Shown: positions 32,179 through 43,055 of the stretch, piece after piece
Layout of the letters: every line of letters starts with the position of its first letter
How positions within the stretch are numbered: position 1 is the first letter of the stretch
Assembly (NCBI RefSeq): GCF_022605165.1
Contig: NC_063068.1
Location: 2,790,001 to 2,854,000 of the forward strand
Reading direction: 5' to 3'
DNA from: Purpureocillium takamizusanense
Taxonomy: Eukaryota > Ascomycota > Sordariomycetes > Hypocreales > Ophiocordycipitaceae
DNA length: 64,000 nt
The notes under the pieces: model-generated
What the model was told of the DNA's origin: nothing
What the model saw: the letters and a program-made list of their open reading frames with translations, nothing else
Database searches by the model: none
Position numbers and translations under genes: made by a program

Positions 32179-32865
32179 ATGGTCCACTTCTCGATTCAAT
32201 TCGCCGCCGTGGTGCTTCTGGGCCTCGCGTCCGGTGCCCATGCCTGCAAGGGTCCTGCCGTCAACTCGGCCACGCTCGACCTTGTGGCCAACTTTGAGGG
32301 CTTCCGAGCCAACCCTTGTGCGTTCTCGGCTGGCAGCTGCTCTGCGAAGAAAACAATAATCTAACCAAACACATAGACACGGATGCCACTGGCCACCCGA
32401 CGGTCGGGTACGGCCATCTCTGCAAGCAGGCCGGTTGCAAGGACGTCAAGTTCCCCATCCCTTTGTCCAAGGCCGATGGCAAGAAGCTCCTGGCGCAAGA
32501 CATTGCGGTACTGGCGCCGCCTCCCATATTGGACAAATAAGGGGTTCTCTTAGACTGATGTTTTCCCGCAGATTGCGCAGAACTGCATCACCTCGGACAC
32601 GGCCAACCCGGTGACGCTCAACGCCAACCAGTACGGCGCGCTGGTGAGCTGGGCCTTCAACGTCGGCTGCGGCGCGGCTGGTTCGTCGACGCTCGTCTCG
32701 CGCCTCAACAAGGGCGAGAACCCCAAGACGGTCATAGCCGCGGAGCTGCCCAAGTGGAACAAGGGCAACGGAAAGCCCATCCCTGGTCTCACCCGCCGCC
32801 GCAAGGCTGAGGTCGATCTGGCCAACACGGCTACCAATGATGGCGCCCTACCAGCCAAGTGCTGA
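32179..32865 (+). CDS. Secreted T4-type lysozyme (glycoside hydrolase family 24)
   Basis: Three exons (32179-32317, 32377-32507, 32572-32865) encode 187 residues. The N-terminus is a signal peptide (FAAVVLLGLASGAHA). The mature protein has the phage-lysozyme catalytic triad with exact T4 spacing: Glu40 in NFEGFRA, Asp49 in YTDATG, and Thr55 in HPTVGYGH. QYGALVSWAFNVGCGA and GLTRRRKAEVDL are the later family blocks. Extra cysteines near 65-75, in the middle and at the C-terminus suggest disulfide stabilisation for life outside the cell. It should cleave the MurNAc-GlcNAc bond of bacterial peptidoglycan, serving antibacterial defence or feeding. GH24 is chiefly a phage and bacterial family, so ancestral transfer is likely, though the three spliceosomal exons show that it is well established in the fungus. 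Confidence 0.93.
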
Positions 32866-33572
32866 GCTGTGCTACGAGTCGTATAACAACGCTTCGGTTC
32901 AAAATGAAAAAGACATAAGATTAGGTAGACAGAGAACTCGGGACATTGTGTCCTCTCGTCGAGGTTGTGTGTACAATTTACCAGGTGTATCGTGATCTGA
33001 GTCCGTAGCACCTGCCAAAATGCAGCTAATTACCCAATTTGGCAATGCACTCTGCCAACCCTCCGCAGGGAAGCGGCGACCCGCAGCGGCTGCCCGCTGC
33101 ATCCCTGCCTGGGTCCATACCTAGGTACCTCAGACAGATTGGGTGCTGTGGGATCGCGCCGGGAGGTGCTATAACCGCATGACTCCCCCCGCTGTGAGTC
33201 GCGCTGACGTCGACGACGGGACTGCACGGGCATCTTGATTGATGGCCCCGTGCCCCAACGTCTCAACCACCAACCAGGCCGCAGGCAATTCGATCATCGC
33301 CGCCATTGCAATCCACCACCATCTACGTACGCATCGACATCACGCGCAACCCTGCTGCAACGCCCGCCGCGCCGCCGCACTCCGCCCCACGCACATGGCA
33401 TAACCTCCGACAGGTCAAGCTCTTCCGGCCTCGACCTCGCAGGTCCTGGACTTGCCGCGGCGGTTCCCAACCCTCTGCGATCTGTTCGCCCGCCGCGCCT
33501 GCGAGAAGAATCGTCCACGACTCGGCCACGACTCCACACTGCGATAACAAGAAGACAGACTAGCCTTGGCAG
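32866..33572. other. Spacer between lysozyme and nucleoside transporter genes
   Basis: This includes the lysozyme 3' UTR and the promoter and C-rich leader of the transporter gene. No further gene is seen. Confidence 0.55.
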
Positions 33573-34976
33573 ATGGCATACGGCGCAATGGACCGTCCCG
33601 CGAGAGTCGAGTACGAGCCCCTGGCGGGGGCTGAGGACGAAGGCGATCACGACCGAGGGCCGGAACCGCTCGAGACGTCGACGGACTTTGACGGCCACGC
33701 TCACGACCACAGCGCCGTCGTTGCCTTTTCCTGGATCGAGTACGCCATATTCGCCTTCCTCGGCGTCGCCATGCTCTGGGCGTGGAACATGTTCCTCGCC
33801 GCAGCGCCCTACTTCGCATTCCGCCTCGCCGGCCACGCCTGGGCCGAGGACAACTTCCAGTCCGCCATCCTCACCGTCTCGACCCTCACCAACCTCTCCG
33901 TCCTCCTCGTCCTCACAAACGTCCAGCAGTCGGCCTCGTACCCGTTCCGTATCAACCTCGCCCTCGTCATCAACTCAGTCGTCTTCTCCCTCCTGACGTG
34001 CTCCACCGCCGTCTTCCTCGATGCGGGCCCCGGCGCGTACCTTGGCTTCCTGCTCTTCATGGTGGCCTGCTCCGCCTTTGCCATGGCTCTGATACAGAAC
34101 GGCGCCTTCGCATTCGCGGCCAGCTTCAGTAGGCCAGAGTACATGCAGGCCCTTATGGCAGGGCAGGGTGTCGCCGGTGTGCTACCCGCGGTGGCGCAGG
34201 TCGTCACGGTCCTGCTCTTCCCGCCTCCGACCGATGGTCAGTCCACGCCGTCGAGGCGTTCAGGCGCGCACGGCGGCCAGACGTCCGCCTTTCTCTACTT
34301 TCTCGCCGCTGTGGTCATCTCGGTCACCGCCCTCATCGCTCTCATCCCCCTGGTGCGGCGCCACCACCGCATCGTTGAGAGCCGAATGGCCGACCACATG
34401 GCCGAGTCGATGAACAGCATCGAGGACGCCGAGCGCGCCGCTCGCAAGGCCACCTCTTTATGGACCTTGTTCATCAAGATCCGCTGGCTCGCCCTCGGCG
34501 TTGCGCTTACCTTCACCGTCACCATGTTCTTCCCCGTCTTCACCACCAAGATCCGCTCAGTGCAGGAGGACAGGGGTCTGCTCTTCAAGCCGCCCGTGTT
34601 CATACCCCTGGCGTTTTTCTTTTGGAACCTGGGTGACTTGGGCGGCAGGATGGCCACCATGTTTCCCTTCTCCCTCCAGAATCGGCCCGTCTTGCTCTTC
34701 GTGCTCGCTGCGCTGCGCATCGGACAGCTACCACTGTATCTTCTCTGCAACGTTGGCGGACGAGGTGCCGTTGTTTCCAGCGATTTCTTCTACCTCTTTG
34801 TTGTCCAGCTAGCTTTTGGCCTGACGAATGGTTGGCTCGGCTCGAGCTTCATGATGGCTTCGGGAGAGTGGGTGGACGAGGGCGAGCGCGAGGCCACGGG
34901 CGGCTTCATGGGCCTCTTCCTCGTTGTGGGTCTCACTGCTGGTAGCCTGTTGAGTTTTACCCTCTCAAGCATATAG
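33573..34976 (+). CDS. Equilibrative nucleoside transporter (SLC29/ENT family)
   Basis: One exon encodes 467 residues. A cytosolic acidic N-terminus of about 50 residues is followed by eleven hydrophobic segments in the 6+5 arrangement of ENT proteins, with a hydrophilic loop near residues 220-240 and a charged stretch RRHHRIVESRMADHMAESM. Family hallmarks are WAWNMFLAAAPYF in segment 1, FPVFTTKIRS after segment 7, FFFWNLGDLGGRMATMFPF in segment 8 and FGLTNGWLGSSFMMASGEWV in segment 10. The closest named fungal relative is yeast Fun26, which moves nucleosides and nucleobases across the vacuolar membrane, so an intracellular location is plausible. It converges on Ipk1. Confidence 0.93.
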   Translation: MAYGAMDRPARVEYEPLAGAEDEGDHDRGPEPLETSTDFDGHAHDHSAVVAFSWIEYAIFAFLGVAMLWAWNMFLAAAPYFAFRLAGHAWAEDNFQSAILTVSTLTNLSVLLVLTNVQQSASYPFRINLALVINSVVFSLLTCSTAVFLDAGPGAYLGFLLFMVACSAFAMALIQNGAFAFAASFSRPEYMQALMAGQGVAGVLPAVAQVVTVLLFPPPTDGQSTPSRRSGAHGGQTSAFLYFLAAVVISVTALIALIPLVRRHHRIVESRMADHMAESMNSIEDAERAARKATSLWTLFIKIRWLALGVALTFTVTMFFPVFTTKIRSVQEDRGLLFKPPVFIPLAFFFWNLGDLGGRMATMFPFSLQNRPVLLFVLAALRIGQLPLYLLCNVGGRGAVVSSDFFYLFVVQLAFGLTNGWLGSSFMMASGEWVDEGEREATGGFMGLFLVVGLTAGSLLSFTLSSI

Positions 34977-35353
34977 ACGGGTCATGGCTTCGGCATTCAG
35001 GCGTTCGAGCTTTGTGTGAATAACCCTGTCTGGTCTTCCGAGATGTCTTGAGCGATATATACAACCTTTCAAGTCTAACTGTGCACACTGCACCATACAA
35101 ACATGAACCATCAGGTCCGAGCATCGTTCTGTGTTTCCGATGCCAAACTGGGGCCCCTTTGAACTTTTGCTCTCTGGCCAGCCCATCCGCCAACGCCAGA
35201 GGGCAGCCAAAAGCGTCTTGTTGCCGGATTTTCCGCTCCCATTCAAGCAAGCAGCCTCTGCCCGGCTGATATGGCCAGCATGGTCAACCGCCGAAATGTA
35301 AGAGACGCGATAGGAAAAACATGAAAATCGAATCCAAAAACCGGGTCATGCCG
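34977..35353. other. Spacer between convergent ENT and Ipk1 genes
   Basis: This holds the two facing 3' ends. No gene or strong repeat is seen. Confidence 0.6.
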
Positions 35354-37038
35354 TTACGTTTTGCCGTCAGCGGTTGTCTTGTCGTTTGTCTTGTGTGCTA
35401 TTCGAAACGGCTCAAGCAATCGCTGCAAGGATGCGACGTCGGTGTTGTAATTGAAAATCCTGGTCCCTGCCTTGTCCTCGACCAGGGTTCTGTCCTCATT
35501 CATCACCCCTGCATTGGCCCTGTCCTCGACGTTGATCATTTGTGTCTGGTTGCTCGGCGACGTCGCAGCGAACTCGAGAGCGCACAGTGTGGGTGGGCGG
35601 TATAAGACGCCGCCGCAGAGAATCCACCGTGCTGTGTAGAAGCCCCTTTCGATGAGCTCCTGTTCGGCCTTTTGCCAGCGCTCAACCTTTACTAGAGGGT
35701 CTTTCCAGTCAAAGTCGCCCATCCGCAGCTTGACGGAACGGTCGCGGCGGTGTACTTGAACGAAACAGGTGCAGTCGCGCAGCGTCATAGCGATAACGAA
35801 GCGTGGGTCCGTAGGCGCCGCGTTTAATGGGCCGAGCTTGTCATGGCGAATCTGTTGAAGTTTCAAGTCATGAATCGCAGGATGTCGCGCGACGCTGGAC
35901 AAGACCGCTCGGTAATGCTCTTGCTCGTCAGTCAAAGCAAGCTGCGGGGCGATGCGGAAAGGCGAGCTGGCTTGCGGAGGAGCGTTGTCGGCGTCCAAGG
36001 CCAGCGGGCAAGGCTTCTTCTCTGGCATGGTCCTGCTGCGCGACGGGTCGTGGATGAGGTTCCGCAGCTCCATGGCGCACTGCCTGCACCTGACGGCATC
36101 CTTAGGGGCGCTGGGAGACTGGGAGAGCCATTTTGGCTTAAACTCGATCAAGGTGGAGTCTTCTGGCTCTGTAAAGTGCATGAGCATGAGGCTGCGGCTG
36201 GCTGTGGTGCAAAAAGATGGACTCACTCGCGGGTCGCATATCCTCGACGAGGAAACCCCAGTCCGTCTGTCCGACAAAGGTTCCCTTGAACTTATCCTTG
36301 CGCTCTCCATCATTGTCACGAAGGTAATTGTTAAGCTCTTCGATAATACCGGACTTGCGAAGGATAACGAGTTCTTGGCGAATGGCATAGCTACCTAGGA
36401 GAGGCTTGATGGCTCCCTGGTAGAAATTTTGCTGGGCGAGATAGTTGTACGTCGGCGGATGACCGAGAGCTGGGACTTTAGCCACTCTCAACAGCAGACC
36501 TGTAGCACGAGTCGTGGTCAGTAGCAGGGTCGAAAGCGTGGATATGGGAGGCGGAGCGCAAGGACGCACCACTAAAGTTGCAACCGCCGCCATTACGCCG
36601 CGGCAACCTGAACTCGAAGACGGCGTTGGCGGAGCCTTCGCCAATGAGTCTGACGGGCCTGGCGCCCCGGGGCAGTCTTCTGATGCGTTGTTGGCTCAGG
36701 GTGTCGGCGCGAGACTTGGTGGCCAGCTCGGTGTCGCCTAGAGCGTGAAGCAGGGCCATGTCCTTTGGCGTTATCCATGAGCAGTCGTCGGGCTCAAAGA
36801 CTCGGTCGGCCGCAGGGGCGGGAATGCATCTTGGGGAAGTGGGCTTGGGACTGGCCGGCGACTGCGCCGCGCATCGGTCGTCGTCGACGGCCACGGCCAC
36901 GGCGACATCACCAACATCGACATCAGCTGCTGCTCCTGCCGCATCGGCCGCGCCATCAGCCGAGCCGTCGGAGGCCTGCGGCCGGGGAGCTGCCGAGGAG
37001 TCCTGGGTGCGCTGGGGTGGCACAGCCTGCAGGGCCAT
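35354..37038 (-). CDS. IPK1: Inositol-pentakisphosphate 2-kinase
   Basis: Three minus-strand exons (37038-36570, 36499-36227, 36168-35354) encode 518 residues. After a long Ala/Asp/Val-rich N-terminus of about 90 residues come the kinase motifs: RLIGEGSANAVFEFRLP (nucleotide loop), GLLLRVAKVPAL, LVEDMRPA, then LIEFKPKWLSQSPSAP and RCRQCAMELRNLI (the zinc/phosphate-binding EFKPKW...CRxC signature unique to this family), and VKLRMGDFDWKDPLVKVERW (Asp of the metal site). It makes inositol hexakisphosphate from the pentakisphosphate, needed for mRNA export and as a precursor of pyrophosphates. The splices join NFS to GLLLRVAK and MRPA to PEDSTLIEF (junction codon AAG). Confidence 0.93.
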
Positions 37039-39518
37039 GATTGGAGGCGCGGGCCTGCAGGTCGATGCAAGGAACTACCTCTGGCGCAACGGACGAGGCA
37101 GCGCGGCTGCAAGTCTCGGGGCCTGGCCAGGGAGCACAGCAGTGGCCGCCGGAGAGCTGAGGTTGCCCGGGGCGCTCTCAAAGACCCCTCGCGGGGAGTT
37201 TCGGGCGACTCGTTTCGACAGGGCCTCGCATCGATGGCTTCATCGACAGACAGGGGGGCCCATGAGGCTCAAGGAGGCGCAAAAGGCAGCGTTGGGGCGC
37301 TCGCAGGTGCAATTGTAGAGACACAGTAGTAGAAGATGGGCCCGAGTCGCCGAGGGGTCGTGCGTTCCTGGGAGCACAACGGTGCAGGTTGGGGACAGGA
37401 AAAGGTTCCAAGGTTGGTTGTTGGCTCTTTTTGGAGTCGTGGTAGGGCTGGCTGGATTGTGGCGGCGGTGCTTGCTTTTTTTTTTTTTTGTTCATGCGGC
37501 GAGGTCGAGTCGCTTTGCTACAACAAAGTACGAAGTACTTCGTCCATATGCTGCGTTGCAACCATCAGAGGAAGGAAGGTGCAGGCCTGCACTTTCACCT
37601 TCGTGCAATAAGGTACTAGAGGTACCTTAGGTCTGTAACACACGCTGAGAAGCACGGGAACCCCAAATAGGTACGGCAACGGCCTGCCAGGGCCTTCCTT
37701 TCTCGGCGTGTCCACCTCGGCGCGTCGACAGACCCAGCCACCGAGCTAAGGTAAGCCCAGCCAGCTTTCATCAGGCAATCCATTGCGGCGGAGGAGGCCA
37801 TCGTCAATGCAGGGCGCGCGCAACCTACCAAGGAGCGCGCAGCCCAGCCATGTAACGTGGAATGGGCAGGCTGCTGCATACAAGCGAGCCACTTGAGGAC
37901 GCCATGGAACGAGAAGGGATGTCGTGACGGGGTCGGGCAGCCACAACAGGCACAGCAGCTACGCCTAGAGGTATAACTTTGCAGGTACAATTTACAAGTA
38001 TACCAATGAATTGGCACCGCCGTTGACTCGCGCGCATGTCATGCTGAACCTGTCTGGAGCGGCCGACGGCTCCCGAAAAAGGAGTGCCACGGACGGAAAT
38101 ACTCGTGCCACCCGGGGCGGGAACCCGTGACACAAAGGGTCTCTGCTCGTACGAGACGCAGCCCGCATTTGCTGCGGTGAAGCTCGTTCAGGTCAAACAG
38201 GTGTGATGTCACTGGCGACGGAGAGCCTTTTGGCCTAGCGTTGTTGATATTGATGGCGGCGGGCGGCGCGTCACGCGGCCAGGTCGTTGGACACACCTCT
38301 CCTGGTACGTGGTGATAAGTACCTACCTAGGTAAGGTATACTACCTAGTAGTACCTGCCGGCGCCTCCCACGTTGGGAGTGCAGGTGGATGCTAGAGCCT
38401 AGCATAGAGACGTCATGCGATGAATGCCATGGCCCAGCGAGCGACGACGGGCACTCAACTAAGGTACCTCAGGTACCAAGGTAGAAAGATACACACTACC
38501 TTACTAACGCGGCGCGCATGCAGGCGGACGCGAATAATACCTAAGTGACCCCATACCTGTGCCTACCGTGTGAGCTTGCCAAGGTACCTTAGTACCTACC
38601 CTGCCAACCAAGGCACCTGTGTTTACCCTTCGCGGTTGCCATTCGCTCGTGGTGATGCCATGGCTCTGGCACACGCGACGGGCGGCCTCGGGTGACGCTG
38701 TCCCTCCGCATCTCCGCCTGGCCTGCTGATGTGATGGCGGGCAGCCCATAACAATCCAAGCCCCCCCCCCCGCGCATCAGCATCGCGTCAACGATCCAGC
38801 CCCTTCAGAGGATAGCTCAGGCTGTCGGGACGTAGTGTAGTACGGAGGGGGGGGGGCATGGCACTGGAAGCACTTAACCAGCACGTTACCTTACCTTAGT
38901 ACCTAGGCAGTAGGTTGGCAAGGTTGGGACCTCATTGAATATGGAACGCAGGCGGGGTCGCCCCGGCATCCACAACCTAAGGTAAGCGCCAGCAGCACCC
39001 CGGCGCAGGTCGTAGAGAGCGAACCTGCTGGAGACGGACGACGGGGTCCAACTAAAGCTTCCATCCGCTGGCCGAAAATTTGCTAGGTAGCGGTCCGCTC
39101 CACTGCGGTCCCGTCCTTGCCCGCCCACCCCGGGGGCGCCTGGGCCGGGGCCAGCCAGTGAACAGCCCGGAAAATTTCACAGCTGCCGCGTTCTGCCTGT
39201 GCTCCCGAGGCCGAGGAAAGCAACGGGCAGCGTACGACGAGGTTTTTCCACCAGCGTCAGAGACATCCACGGCCCCCCCCTTCAAATCAGCTCCCTTCTC
39301 TCCCTCTGCTGCTCATCCACCACCCAACGCCGGCCTCGCGTGCCACGACGAAATCGAACTTTGACGATCCCCGGAGCAACTCCCGCGCCGCTCGCCCACT
39401 CTCCGACCTTTCAAAGCTTCGCGCATCGTGTTTCGACCGAGCGGCCCGACGACGGCCGCTGTGCTCGTCCGCCGCCACCAGCGTCCGATGATTGAGCGTC
39501 GATAGCTGCCATTTCGAC
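37039..39518. other. 2.5 kb divergent spacer between Ipk1 and Mdm34, rich in GTACC/TACCT motifs
   Basis: No gene is seen. The part from about 37600 to 38910 is packed with GGTACC, AGGTACCT, TACCTAGG and CTTAGTACC words, often palindromic. C/G homopolymers lie at about 38761 and 38846. Both promoters must lie at the ends. Confidence 0.55.
38305..38605. repeat. Cluster of AGGTACCT-type palindromic words
   Basis: Within 300 bp there are repeated overlapping TACCTAGGTA, GGTACCTCAGGTACC and GGTACCTTAGTACC strings. Similar clusters are seen at about 277-303, 15785-15835, 37610-37635, 38884-38910, 54245-54300, 55065-55275 and 55925-55975, always outside coding exons. Confidence 0.7.
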
Positions 39519-41502
39519 ATGGCCTTCAACTTCAACTGGTCGCCGCTCACGGCTGACGCCGACTTCTACCGGCGCGCCCGCGACCTCTTGACAAAAGCGC
39601 TCAACAAGTCGCCCAAGCCGCCCATCATCGTAGATGATATCCTCGTCAGCGAGTTCAACCTAGGCACCGTGCCCCCCGACCTGGAGATTCTCGAGATCGG
39701 CGACCTCGCCGAGGATAGGTTCCGCGGCATATTCAAGATGTGCTACTCTGGCGACGCTTTTCTCACGCTCAAGACGCGGGTCCAGGTACGTTTTGGCATC
39801 GCTCTCTGTCGCGAGTCGTTTGCCCTCCCTCGTGAGGCGATGGAGCTCCAAAGCTCCATCGAGTGGCGCGCCCAGTCTCCGAAAATCCCCGACGCCAGCT
39901 GCCGCGCAACCCTTTACACTGCTCATGACAAAACAAACCCGCTTCATTTGCTCTTGTTGTTCATGCGGCGCGGGTGCTTCGCGTTTTGTTTTCTCCTTAC
40001 AGGGGTAACGCGCCGTCACTCCTCACTTTGCCTCGCTTTAAATGAACGGGCAGGGGTATATCGGGGTCGCGATGTCATAGCACACGGCACTAACAAGGAT
40101 GTCGCGAACGCAGGCCAACCCGTTGAACACCTACCTCTACTCAAAGCCCACCTTTACATCGCCGCAGCCGCTCGCCGCTGCATCTGGCCTTACGATACCC
40201 CTCTCCATTACGCTTTCGGAAATCAAGCTCTCCGCCTTCATCATCCTCGTCTTCTCCAAGCAAAAGGGTCTCACTCTCGTCTTCCGCAATGACCCCCTTG
40301 AGTCTCTCAAGGTCTCCTCAACCTTTGATTCAATCCAATTTGTGCGCGACTATCTGCAGCGCACTATCGAGCAACAACTACGGAACCTGATGATGGACGA
40401 GCTGCCCGCCATCATCCATCGCCTGTCGCTCGAGCTTTGGTGCCCCGACCAAGCGAACAAGGGTACACATACTCCCCAAGAGGACGTCGACGAGAAGGGT
40501 ATTGATCCCTTTGCAAGTCCGCCCTTGGATCCAGTCGACGCGAACGGGAATCTGTTGGATCCAAACGCCGTCTCAGAGCTCTCGCTGAACGGCGGCGGTG
40601 AGATGCAGCACCTCTTCTCGCAGAAGAACTTGCTTCGGCTGGCTGCTCTGACCGACTCACACCGAACGCTATCGCTTTTCACGCCGGGCATCCGAGACGT
40701 CGTTTTCCGCGCCTGGTCCGGCTACGGGGACCGCTCCGAGTCCGCCACCCCAGCCCTAGCGACACCCAGCTTGACCAAGACGTACTCGTTCCCCGCCAGC
40801 GGCAGCACCACATATACCTTTTCAGACGCGGGCAGCACCGCACAGGGCTACTTCCCGTCAAGGCCATCGCTAGTCAGCGTCGGCTCCGCGTCGGCTCTGC
40901 CGTACGGCTCCGGCCATCGATCGAGGCCAGGCCGAAAGAAGAAGACCAGAGTCGTCAACCTCCGGCGATCGAGATCCGAAGCAGGCTCAACCGATGGCCT
41001 ATCTGAAGCAGACAGCTCCGAAACAGCGTCGGTGAACGTGCCATCTTCAGAGCCTGTTTTTTCGACATCCATTCCCGAGGAGCGCGAGACACAGAGTACA
41101 GAGGCTACCGGCGCGGCGCCTGGCAAGGTGCGGTTTACACCTATGCACAAGGACACCACGGACATGCGCCAGGCCGTCATGTCCGAGATGCTAAAAAGGA
41201 ACCTGGAGCAGGCCGCATCTGCGTCCGAGCAACAGGCTGACACTGCGTTACCGACCCCCCTTGATCTTCCGTCTTCATCCGAGAAGGCGCCAATTTCCCA
41301 CCGCAAGGAGGCTGTCGCGGTCAAAGACCACGGAAGCAGCAGCTCCGACACTTCGTCCGTGATCCTCGAGCAGGCATGGATCATGAAGATGGCTGGTGAG
41401 ATAGCACGCCGCGTTTACGACGAGAAGAATCGTCAGCGCCAGGGCATGTGGGACGACACGGAGAACCCACCACCGCCAGCCTACGAAGCCGCCACTCGCT
41501 GA
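39519..41502 (+). CDS. MDM34: Mdm34, ERMES complex subunit
   Basis: Two exons (39519-39785 and 40114-41502) encode 551 residues. The N-terminus [20 protein letters not shown], then [20 protein letters not shown] and [20 protein letters not shown], is diagnostic for Mdm34/Mmm2. The first about 200 residues form the lipid-binding SMP domain, ending near [10 protein letters not shown]. The rest is Ser/Pro/Thr-rich, with a basic patch [20 protein letters not shown] that marks many filamentous-fungal orthologues, and a [11 protein letters not shown] end. The protein sits on the outer mitochondrial membrane and with Mmm1, Mdm10 and Mdm12 tethers mitochondria to the ER for phospholipid exchange. The 328-nt intron (39786-40113) is by far the longest in the window; the splice joins KTRVQ to [10 protein letters not shown]. 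Confidence 0.96.
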
Positions 41503-42572
41503 GGTTGTACATGCTACACAGTCACTCTTTTTTTTTTTGGCTTATATTTCCTTTGCTATTGTAGGTCGGCTCCATGCCCCAGGCGTTTTCGGGGTTGGCA
41601 AAGCGCGCGTCTTTGTTTCGTGTACATGCACAATTCCATGATGCAAACGTTTTCTACGTTTTGGCGCGTGTCTTCGACTGGTTTGAGCTTTTTGAAGTTC
41701 CACTGGACGGCTCGCCAGTGGATCACGGCGGTGACGGCGCCTGGCATGCCCCCGCGATGCTTATCAACTTCCAGGCAACGCGTGCTTGGCTGTTGAGCGA
41801 CAGCTGGTCACGGTTTCAAGTCAAGATGGAGATGTACCAACATTGGTGGAAGATCAAGCGTACTGCGGGATTTTGGATTTCTGGGTATGGAAAGGAGTCT
41901 TGGATGGGGACAAAAGCTCACTGTCCGAGACGGACGAGGAGACGAGATATTATGGGGTGACTAGTGGCGCAACGACTCCTGGATGCATTCAGCGAGCTGA
42001 GCGCGCGTGCCACGCTTCGGCGGTATACTCTCCAATCCAATCAATACATTTGACACGAAACTCGCATGCCAAAGGCGAAGTGCGTATGCTAGATATTCTT
42101 GCTCAAGGACGTGAAGACTGGACGACTGGCCTCATATGGGGACACCCAGTCATTGCTCCTGTAACGCGCGGTCACATTTCGCCACGGGCGCTAATATGAA
42201 GGCTGGTATCAAAAAAAAGAGAGGCTGCTGCCCCATAGCCCTTCATCCCTGCTACCGTATCCAAAAGAGTATCTAAGCAAGCCATACTGGGCCCATCTCT
42301 GCCTCCCAATACCAGCCCACTTTGACTGTACCTAATATCTGCCATTAAATCAGGAAGTCAGAGACTAAGACAACTATGCCGATTAAGAGATAGATCGTTC
42401 GATTGAACTAAATAGCCCGAAAGGTGGTCTCGCGGCTATGTGTAGCTACGAAACCTACTCTACTTTAGACCAGATCCATGATTTTCCTCGCACGGTATAG
42501 AGCTTGCGTAGCTATGGGGCCAGAATCTCAGGAATTTTGGCCCCAGCCTGGAGGAGGTCAATAGGTATGCTG
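41503..42572. other. Spacer between Mdm34 and the broken small secreted protein gene
   Basis: This contains the Mdm34 3' UTR (T run at about 41528-41538) and the downstream region of the minus-strand pseudogene. Bases 42190-42480 are AT-richer. A hairpin GGGGCCA/TGGCCCC with a 7-bp stem lies at 42517-42545. No gene is seen. Confidence 0.55.
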
Positions 42573-43055
42573 CTAATAAGGGTTCGTGTGGTTCCTCGGC
42601 TGGCTGAGATACTGCCAGTCGTTCTTGCAATAGCCGCCAATTTCTGCATGGTTCCAGCAGACCCTGGGGCACTCTATGACCCATCTGTACGTATAATCGT
42701 GCTGGCACACCCACATTGAGTTGCCATTGACGTAACCTGTGTAGCCCGCCTCTTCCGCGAGCCGCTGGAGGTCGTCTGGGTGGGCCATACCTGGTGAGGA
42801 TTTCCCATCAGTAAAGCCTTCTCTGAGCGCAACGCAGGGTGAAAACAAGAACCAGACAAAGAGAGCGAATTCTTCTGCCCCCGCCTCCTTTCTTGGGGGA
42901 AGGGGATCGGGAATCGGGGCTGCGGAGTTCATCTTACAATGTCCCATAAGGTCCAAGCCACAGTACCATTTTCTAGGCTCGCACTACGGTACGGCTGCAG
43001 CAAAGGGCGCAGCGGCGAGGAGCGCGGCGATGACGGAGGCGGCGAATGTTGGCAT
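42573..43055 (-). pseudogene. Small secreted cysteine-rich protein gene interrupted by an in-frame TAG
   Basis: The minus-strand exons are 43055-42938 and 42790-42573, with a 147-nt intron (donor GTAAGA, acceptor CACCAG). ATG 43055 opens a classic signal peptide (MPTFAASVIAALLAAAPFAA, then AVP). The next codon, at 42986-42984, is TAG. The same frame then continues into a cysteine-containing stretch (CEPRKWYCGLDLMGHC) and, after the intron, a tryptophan- and cysteine-rich end (WVCQHDYTY, ECPRVCWNHAEIGGYC). Seven cysteines in about 85 mature residues are typical of secreted effector-like or antimicrobial proteins; I do not recognise the family. Because signal peptide, frame and splice sites are otherwise intact, the stop is recent, recoded or a sequencing error. 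Confidence 0.6.

Noticed and set aside
42517..42545. GGGGCCA...TGGCCCC hairpin as a transcription terminator
   Set aside because: Intrinsic hairpin terminators are a bacterial feature. In this fungal context it has no clear role.
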